NCBI RefSeq assembly: GCF_014385195.1
Contig: NZ_JACRTG010000001.1
Coordinates: forward strand, 1-64,000
From: Paratissierella segnis
GTDB lineage: Bacteria; Bacillota; Clostridia; Tissierellales; Tissierellaceae
Direction: 5' to 3'
Length of the DNA: 64,000 bases
The number at the start of each line of letters is the position of its first letter. Position 1 is the first letter of the stretch. Under the pieces are notes generated by a model that had not been told where the DNA came from, ran no database searches, and saw only the letters and a program-made list of their open reading frames with translations. The translations under genes and the position numbers were made by a program. Below are positions 60,301-64,000 of the stretch, one piece after another.

Positions 60301-61856
60301 AGGTTGATCCTTCTATTGATAATATGCTAAAAATCACGTCAGATGGACGGAAATTAGGGCTTGACCAACGTATTATTAATCCACTTCTTCCTGATGATGA
60401 AAATAGTAAGGTAAATGCCTGTATAAATAATATCTACAGCATTTGGGATAAGGGTTCATCAGAAAGACTGACACAGCTTGTTTTCTGCGATATTTCTACC
60501 CCTAAAGGAAGAACATCACAGGTGCAAAGAGTGGCAGAGGCAGGAAATAAAACCATTAATGGTACAGAGCTATATGCTTTGGAGGACAGCTTAGACCAAG
60601 GGGAAGATACCTATACAGCAACCTTTAATGTCTATGATGATATACGTGATAAACTGATTAAAAAAGGCGTACCTGCCAATGAAGTAGCCTTTATCCATGA
60701 GGCAAATACGGAAGTCAGGAAGAAAGAACTATTTGCAAAGGTGCGTAGTGGTGATGTCCGTGTACTTATTGGTAGTACCCAAAAATGCGGGGCAGGAACG
60801 AATATTCAGGACCGTCTTGTAGCACTTCACGATTTAGATTGTCCATGGCGACCAGGGGACTTAACCCAGCGTGCAGGTAGAATTGAAAGACAGGGTAATA
60901 TGAATGATGAAGTAGATATTTTTAGATATGTAACAGAGGCAACCTTCGATGCTTATTTGTGGCAAACCGTAGAGAACAAGCAGAAATTCATTTCACAGAT
61001 TATGACCTCAAAAAGTCCTGTTCGCTCTTGTGAAGATGTGGATGAAGTAGCTTTATCCTATGCGGAAATCAAGGCTCTTTGTGCCGGCAATCCAAAAATC
61101 AAGGAAAAGATGGATTTGGATATTGATGTGGCAAAACTAAAGCTTTTAAAGGCAAACCATCAGAGTAATCAGTACCGTTTGGAAGATAATCTACTAAAAT
61201 ATTTTCCCGAAAAGATTGAGAAGAATAAAGGATATATAAAAGGATTTGAACAGGACTTAAAGACTCTTTCCGAAAATATGCCTGCTGAAGGTGAATTTTT
61301 ACCAATGGTGATTAAAGGCAATACCTTTATAGATAAGGATAAAGCTGGAGTTGCTATACTTGAAACTTGTAAGGAAGTAAAAGGCAAAAACACAATGGAA
61401 ATTGGTAGTTATCGAGGTTTTACCATGAACCTATCTTATGATGGGTTCTATAATGAATTTCATCTTAACCTAAAAGGAGCAATGAGCCATATAGCAAAAC
61501 TAGGGACAGATGCCAGAGGAAATCTTACCCGTATAGATAATGCCCTTGCTAATATGCAGAGTAGGTTAAAAGTAGTTACGGATCAGTTAGATAATCTCTA
61601 TAAACAGCAGGAAGCAGCAAAATCAGAGATTGGTAAGCCATTCCCCCAAGAGCAGGAACTAAAGGATAAAATTTCTCGACTTACTGTCCTTGATGCCGAA
61701 CTAAACATGGGTGTAGGTGTTTCTGTACCACAGGAACAGTCTGATAGAGAGATTTCAAAAGAAGAACGCCACTCAGTATTAGATAGCCTAAAGCAGCCCT
61801 CACAGGCAAGTAGAGAGATAAAAGAAAAGCAAGGTAAATACCTGGAGGTGAGATAA
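54348..61856 (+). CDS. giant DNA methylase-SNF2 helicase of the ICE
   Basis: A 2502-residue protein typical of Tn1549-type elements. The N-terminal region (VFTQLAEKTAKRLTSSLEDW, QLMIYAQRPDATACAEYDLW) resembles ArdC/LPD-type domains. A polar linker (~254-390) overlaps tnpV. A methylase core shows LEPACGIGHFFGMLP and DLAIGNVPFGNY (~1039). The SNF2-like helicase has AHEVGAGKTFEMV (~1646), YVDEAHNYKN (~1809), FATGTPVSNSM and QRAGRIERQGN (~2173). ATG at 54348 follows GGGAGG. The methylase motif is NVPF in place of NPPF/Y, so activity is uncertain. The protein may protect or process the element during transfer. Its stop overlaps mobC by TAATG. Confidence 0.93.
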   Translation: MVNKAQVFTQLAEKTAKRLTSSLEDWTGFLNTVGRLYRYNYHEQLMIYAQRPDATACAEYDLWNNKMNRYVRRGSKGIALFDPTGDTLKLRYVFDVSDTGGRENSRYPYLWNMQEHHKEQILEMLKNKFDAEDNNLPNAFYNIARNMSKEYYDNHKEDINYLIENSFLEEYDEDNIRKAFEDAATVSTAYTLMKRCGLDSDGYFEHEDFLPIFDFNIADTVALLGTAVSEQSEQIFREIAVTIIKTERERSQKYERNHLYQERGLSDTQHRVDRADGQQGTESTRQIRQNEKEISSGTSNTLIQFPAVEGETISPSIGDRQNIQQEINTDNGGLTESSASTRQDEKSDGMGGLHEQLESTGRGNHTDGAYIQLTLFPTEEEQIQRITGKERINKPFTYPVFSMPQNQIDSILRTGSNSNNSLLRIISFYQKDKSLEEKADFLQSECQGGKGLYIDGQKISIWFHTDGIHISKGETALYSPSKEVISWIDVAERIEELLKDGQFVTQDILDKAGAYERQELAQTFWYLHQDFSDKIKGQFFNEEIFKGGFPDSTNHIAQLLGDSNDREMIIKSLQEFTSTYEQDHTILRFHFHKPQRLLSDLMDLDLPRREFSSTLTNIDDFTMFITQDEVDKELTSGSGVQDGKYRIYDFFTQSHSPKEKADFLKQEYGTGGRSHALSGADNSNQMHDAKGIVYSRRENDDKLLLNWSKVAKRIDYLISIDRYMTSEEKKMFEELQREKAGIIERPPVSDTRETIEEPIAPTPIPIENSEEGVKQEETTQEMTQEIIEETIPIPYSKGDTVYLENGTPFLVEEITDYHVTLRDPSLLYPILRSESRESFLRFLELYPQSEMSQEKAENFRITDEHLGERNKREKFLQNIAAITTLQIIEKEGRSATKEEQEILSHYVGWGGLSEVFDKDNSSFISEYSQLKSLLSEDEYSTARASTLNAHYTSPTVIKAIYDAVENMGFTTGNILEPACGIGHFFGMLPDSMQNSNLYGIELDGLTGRIAKQLYPNANISITGFEKTELPDSFFDLAIGNVPFGNYKINEKRYDSNNFLIHDHFFAKALDKVRPGGVVAFITSKGTMDKQNPDVRRYLAQRAELLGAIRLPNNAFKNAGTEVTSDIIFLQKRDSPLDVDRDWIHLDTNEDGITLNSYFADNPEMILGTMEMKSGPFGMESTCTPLPNADLSEQLKSAVLNIEGSISEIDLPDIELSNDVSIPADPTVKNFSYTLVDGEVYYRENSRMVKPNTNETAKERIKGMIELRECVDKLIYYQLEDYSEETIKEEQETLNQLYDSFTAKYGLINSRGNSLAFSDDNSYYLLCSLEDVDENGNLKAKADMFTKRTIKKRMTVHSVDTASEALALSIAEKAKVDMEYMAKLTGITKEELADDLGGVIFPLSSTLDDDSPINYVTADEYLSGNVREKLHTAKLAAQSSDMFRPNVEALEAAQPKDLDASEIDVRLGATWIDKEYIQQFMYELFDTPYRLQGEVEVKYAPFTAEWNISNKNAVGYNNVAAYVTYGTDRANAYKILEDSLNLRDVRIYDTITDADGKEKRVLNKDATTLAQQKQQAIKDEFRDWIWRDADRRQTLVKKYNEKFNSIRPREYDGKHINFVGMNPEITLRPHQVDAIAHILYGDNVLLAHEVGAGKTFEMVAAAMESKRLGLCQKPLFAVPNHLTEQWASEFLRLYPAANILVATKKDFQTKNRKKFCARIATGDYDAVIIGHSQFERIPMSLERQERLLREQIDEILEGIEEVKASGGERFTVKQLERTKKGLEQRLEKLQSQERKDDVVTFEQLGVDRLYVDEAHNYKNLFLYTKMRNVAGLSTTDAKKSSDMFMKCRYMDELTGGKGIVFATGTPVSNSMTELYTMMRYLQYNTLQRNGLVHFDSWASTFGETATAIELAPEGTGYRARTRFSKFFNLPELMAMFKEVADIKTADQLNLPTPKANYHTIAVKPTEIQEEMVKDLSDRAARIQANQVDPSIDNMLKITSDGRKLGLDQRIINPLLPDDENSKVNACINNIYSIWDKGSSERLTQLVFCDISTPKGRTSQVQRVAEAGNKTINGTELYALEDSLDQGEDTYTATFNVYDDIRDKLIKKGVPANEVAFIHEANTEVRKKELFAKVRSGDVRVLIGSTQKCGAGTNIQDRLVALHDLDCPWRPGDLTQRAGRIERQGNMNDEVDIFRYVTEATFDAYLWQTVENKQKFISQIMTSKSPVRSCEDVDEVALSYAEIKALCAGNPKIKEKMDLDIDVAKLKLLKANHQSNQYRLEDNLLKYFPEKIEKNKGYIKGFEQDLKTLSENMPAEGEFLPMVIKGNTFIDKDKAGVAILETCKEVKGKNTMEIGSYRGFTMNLSYDGFYNEFHLNLKGAMSHIAKLGTDARGNLTRIDNALANMQSRLKVVTDQLDNLYKQQEAAKSEIGKPFPQEQELKDKISRLTVLDAELNMGVGVSVPQEQSDREISKEERHSVLDSLKQPSQASREIKEKQGKYLEVR
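55108..55467 (+). CDS. tnpV: TnpV-family protein, overprinted in the methylase-helicase gene
   Basis: A 119-residue protein encoded entirely inside the giant methylase-helicase gene, in the +1 frame relative to it. It has the hallmarks of TnpV: NGDYLIPNIGL, PLGKYGRMRKKYLQEHR, NSLLLREKLFLHLLEIDK and the C-terminal MNNLKAQAEEIILTELIYS. AAAGGAG lies eight bases before the ATG at 55108. The overlapped residues 254-373 of the host protein are a Gln/Gly/Ser/Asp-rich linker, as expected if that frame is the one under weak selection. TnpV is widespread in Tn4451- and Tn1549-type elements with unknown function. Confidence 0.85.
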   Translation: MNEITYIKNGDYLIPNIGLTEQTDNKEQSPLGKYGRMRKKYLQEHRTPLFNSLLLREKLFLHLLEIDKTSNRRLTQIMEDLQKVQPAPDKMKNQMEWVGYMNNLKAQAEEIILTELIYS

Positions 61857-62191
61857 TGGCAAATCGAAAAAGAAATGTTCAACTACACTTTATGGTAACG
61901 GAGCGAGAACGCAGTCTAATAGATGAAAAGATGGCTCAAATTGGGACGAAAAACATGGGTGCCTATCTTCGTAAAATGGCTATAGATGGCTATGTTATCC
62001 ATCTTGATTTATCTGATATTAGAGAACTTGTGACACTTCTTCGCCGTACCAGTAATAGTTTAAATCAGCTTACTAAAAGAGTTCACCAGACAGGCAATAT
62101 TTACGGTGAGGATATAGATTCACTCCGGGAAAGTTATGATAGACTATGGGATACAGCAGACGAAATATTATCTCGTCTTTATACTATTTAA
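61856..62191 (+). CDS. mobC: MobC-family relaxosome protein
   Basis: A 111-residue MobC-type mobilisation protein. It has the ribbon-helix-helix-like start NVQLHFMVTERERSLIDEKM, MGAYLRKMAIDGYVIHLD and VTLLRRTSNSLNQLTKRVHQ. It helps the relaxase open oriT. ATG at 61856 overlaps the helicase stop. The relaxase gene normally follows within two genes but lies beyond the window, displaced by the CD1845 and kinase genes. Confidence 0.9.
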   Translation: MANRKRNVQLHFMVTERERSLIDEKMAQIGTKNMGAYLRKMAIDGYVIHLDLSDIRELVTLLRRTSNSLNQLTKRVHQTGNIYGEDIDSLRESYDRLWDTADEILSRLYTI

Positions 62192-62270
62192 AATTTGTAT
62201 CATAGACAATATTTATTTTCTCTTGTATTCTTTTCCTATACAATGTACCAATTGAAAGGGAGGATGTATT

Positions 62271-62555
62271 ATGCGGATACTACTTAAAATATTATTATTC
62301 CCAATTACTCTGATACTGACTGTCATCCTGCTCATCTGTGAGTTTATATGCATGTTTGGAACAATGTTACTCTCTATCTTAGCACTGCTCCTGTTCGCCT
62401 TAGCGCTAGGTACTATGATTTTCTTAGGTGAAGTGCAAGATGGATTTAAAATAGTGTTACTTTCATATCTAATCAGCCCCTATGGAATACCTCTATTAGC
62501 ATCTTGGTTAATAGGAAAAATTGGGCAGATGAATGAACGGATTAAAGCTATTTAA
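62271..62555 (+). CDS. CD1845-family membrane protein
   Basis: A 94-residue membrane protein with three hydrophobic segments (FPITLILTVILLICEFICMF, LSILALLLFALALGTMIFLG, ISPYGIPLLASWLIG). It matches the CD1845 family that lies between mobC and the relaxase in Tn1549-type elements. AAAGGGAGG precedes the ATG. Function unknown. A terminator-like hairpin follows. Confidence 0.85.
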   Translation: MRILLKILLFPITLILTVILLICEFICMFGTMLLSILALLLFALALGTMIFLGEVQDGFKIVLLSYLISPYGIPLLASWLIGKIGQMNERIKAI

Positions 62556-62560
62556 TTATT

Positions 62561-62600
62561 AGAGGGAGCGAAAGCATTTTGGGCTATCTCCCTCTTTTTT
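62561..62600 (+). terminator. terminator after CD1845
   Basis: AGAGGGAG (62561-62568) pairs perfectly with CTCCCTCT (62588-62595), then a T-run. Confidence 0.85.
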
Positions 62601-62607
62601 ATTCAGA

Positions 62608-62636
62608 TTGTTTGTATTTGCTCTATGAGATATAAT
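62608..62636 (+). promoter_or_regulatory. promoter of the kinase cargo gene
   Basis: TTGTTT (62608-62613) and TATAAT (62631-62636) are spaced by 17 bases, directly after the CD1845 terminator. Confidence 0.6.
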
Positions 62637-62667
62637 ATGATAAAGAGAAAATACAGGGGGAGCAACG

Positions 62668-64000
62668 ATGGAATCTGCAATAAATAAGTTGTTTGAATAC
62701 TATGATAGTATTTTTTTTAATGAAAAAGTTGACATTGATAGAAATGGGAAAATGGGTGCCCATTATGAAGGTTTGATTTTTGATTATTATCTATCAAACT
62801 CAATTTTAGGAATTGATTATCTTTCTATAGAAGATTATTTTGAGATGGAGGCAGAAGTTGAGTATTATGAAACTGAAAGCCTATTTGCTCAATATTCAAA
62901 CCTAGGTATTGAAACCAAGCTAAAGGTTATTTCTGCGATATTAACATTGGTCAATTTTTCTTCATATGAAGAGGAATTAAAAGATACTATTTTGAGGAAA
63001 TCCAAATCATTTCTCCAAAGATTTGGATTAGAAGTCGAAGTAAATGATAAATATATATCAGTGAAAAATGAGTTAAAACTCTTTGAAGGTTCATATTGTG
63101 AAATATTTTTGTTCAATTCTCAATTTTATAAAAAGCAATTAAAAAACAAGTTTATTAATGAAGAAAGTTGGCAAAAGCGTTTTAAATATGAATATAAAAA
63201 TATGGAAAAATTATCAGAAAGTCCATATGTATTAAAAGTATTTAATTATAATGAGAATAATCATTCATATTTAATGGAAAAATGTGACTGTAATTTATAT
63301 GACTATTTGGATAAGAGTCCATTTATACATGATGAAAAACTTATAAAGATTATTAATCAAATTGTATATGGAATGATTGAAGTACATATGTCTGGAATAA
63401 TACATCGGGATTTACATTTAGGTAATATTTTATTAAAGGATCATCATATAATACTTTCAGATTTTGGTTTAAGCAAAGATACAATGATAAATCACAGTTT
63501 AAAATCGACGTCAACACCTAAAAACTCTCATTTCTTCATGGATCCGATAGGGCTTTCTGACTTTACAAAATTGGATAAATTAAGCGATATATTCTCAGTA
63601 GGTAAAATTATTGATTATATAACAAGAAACAGTGAATTAAACGATAGGTTATCATATGTGATTAGTAAAGCGACTGATAGAGATCGGAATAAAAGATATT
63701 CAAGATTAGATGATATGTTGAATGATTTAGATGTTACACTTAAAGATATTTCAGAAGAAGAAAGAATATTGCTTCTTGAAAAGGATATTCAAGGAGGAAT
63801 TAATTCACCTGACGTAGAGAAATTTGTATTAAGGTTATCAGCTCAAGAACAACTTTCGTACTATATAGTAAATAAACAATTAAATAATTTTTGGAAATTG
63901 ATCCTTGAATTTAAGGAATCTAATCAAGCAATGTTGCTAGCAAATGTTGAAGAGACATATGCCGCTGCAACAGGCTATGGTCATTTTGAGAATTATGATT
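62668..64000 (+). CDS. Ser/Thr protein kinase-like protein, cut by window end (ICE cargo)
   Basis: An open frame of at least 444 residues, still open at 64000. The first ~150 residues are unrecognised and acidic (MESAINKLFEYYDSIFFNEK). A Hanks-type kinase core follows, with YLMEKCDCNLYDYL as the hinge, IIHRDLHLGNILL (catalytic Asp, ~248) and ILSDFGLSK (DFG, ~266), then GRLDDML-like RYSRLDDMLNDLD of the C-lobe. The glycine loop is weak. Residues after ~380 lead into an unrelated extension. ATG at 62668 follows GGGGGAG. It has its own promoter after the CD1845 terminator. Kinases of mobile elements include phage-defence effectors such as Stk2; that role is only a possibility here. Confidence 0.75.
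   Translation, partial: MESAINKLFEYYDSIFFNEKVDIDRNGKMGAHYEGLIFDYYLSNSILGIDYLSIEDYFEMEAEVEYYETESLFAQYSNLGIETKLKVISAILTLVNFSSYEEELKDTILRKSKSFLQRFGLEVEVNDKYISVKNELKLFEGSYCEIFLFNSQFYKKQLKNKFINEESWQKRFKYEYKNMEKLSESPYVLKVFNYNENNHSYLMEKCDCNLYDYLDKSPFIHDEKLIKIINQIVYGMIEVHMSGIIHRDLHLGNILLKDHHIILSDFGLSKDTMINHSLKSTSTPKNSHFFMDPIGLSDFTKLDKLSDIFSVGKIIDYITRNSELNDRLSYVISKATDRDRNKRYSRLDDMLNDLDVTLKDISEEERILLLEKDIQGGINSPDVEKFVLRLSAQEQLSYYIVNKQLNNFWKLILEFKESNQAMLLANVEETYAAATGYGHFENYD

Larger units (their letters stand above)
33033..64000 (+). mobile_element. Tn1549-type integrative conjugative element, left part
   Basis: From about 33 kb on, gene order and families match Tn1549/CTn-type conjugative elements of Firmicutes: parA-parB-rep (DUF6017), pcfB, virD4, Maff2, virB6 (CD1112), prgI, virB4, NlpC/P60 (CD1108), DUF4315, DUF4366, topB, RadC/YodL, TTRAP, methylase-SNF2, mobC, CD1845. 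The left boundary lies between the rlmD terminator and 33.1 kb, but no att repeat can be identified without the other end. Relaxase and integrase are expected right of the window. The backbone is interrupted by four AT-rich single genes at 33.2, 44.6, 53.1 and 62.7 kb. Confidence 0.88.

Noticed and set aside
54348..61856. Restriction-modification or BREX/DISARM-type defence gene
   Set aside because: The methylase-SNF2 protein is a standard backbone gene of Tn1549-type elements and no companion defence genes surround it.

Overview
The window looks like a low-GC, anaerobic member of the Clostridia. The support is a pyruvate:ferredoxin oxidoreductase, the murB-PHP-rapZ-glmR-(nudix)-whiA-ptsH gene order, dnaE-pfkA-pyk linkage, many TTG/GTG starts and strong GGAGG sites. 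A GrdX-family gene next to HPr hints at an amino-acid-fermenting, Tissierella-like lineage; that placement is inference from gene content only. No rRNA or tRNA gene was seen.

Region 1 (1-21.3 kb) is housekeeping chromosome. It holds a 5'-truncated pyruvate:ferredoxin oxidoreductase, murB, a PHP phosphoesterase, rapZ and glmR, a PadR/HAAS membrane module, an SGNH hydrolase, an M42 peptidase on the minus strand, Nudix-whiA-HPr-grdX, a 0.9 kb repeat-filled gap, then dnaE, pfkA, pyk and pckA. The glycolytic pair pfkA-pyk and pckA sit around the PEP-pyruvate node, which also feeds the PTS through HPr.

Region 2 (21.3-29.5 kb) is a self-contained carbohydrate cluster of unknown substrate. The rightward operon encodes PTS EIIA, a UlaB-like EIIB, a UlaA-like EIIC, a phosphotriesterase-like lactonase, a creatininase-family hydrolase and a UPF0309 SIS protein. 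It converges on a leftward pair, a PRD/EIIB/EIIA transcription activator followed by cutC. The two promoters share a 70-bp block (59/70 identical) carrying a 7-5-7 dyad, so one regulator probably drives both arms.

Region 3 (29.5-33 kb) is chromosomal: a CvfB-like S1 protein, a YbjQ/UPF0145 protein, an ArsC/Spx-like protein and an RlmD-type rRNA methyltransferase.

Region 4 (about 33 kb to the end) is the left part of a Tn1549-type integrative conjugative element: ParA, ParB, a DUF6017 replication initiator, PcfB, VirD4, Maff2, VirB6, PrgI, VirB4, NlpC/P60, DUF4315, DUF4366, topoisomerase III, RadC-YodL, TTRAP, a 2502-residue methylase/SNF2 protein, MobC and CD1845. The relaxase and recombinase would lie past the right edge. 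Four monocistronic AT-rich genes are interleaved into this backbone at four separate places, each with its own promoter: a DUF3800 protein, a HEPN-like protein, a PIN protein and a protein kinase cut by the window end. They look like dispersed cargo, possibly defensive. A tnpV gene is overprinted in the +1 frame inside the giant methylase/helicase gene. Several backbone genes are preceded by a hairpin plus T-run just upstream of their ribosome binding site.
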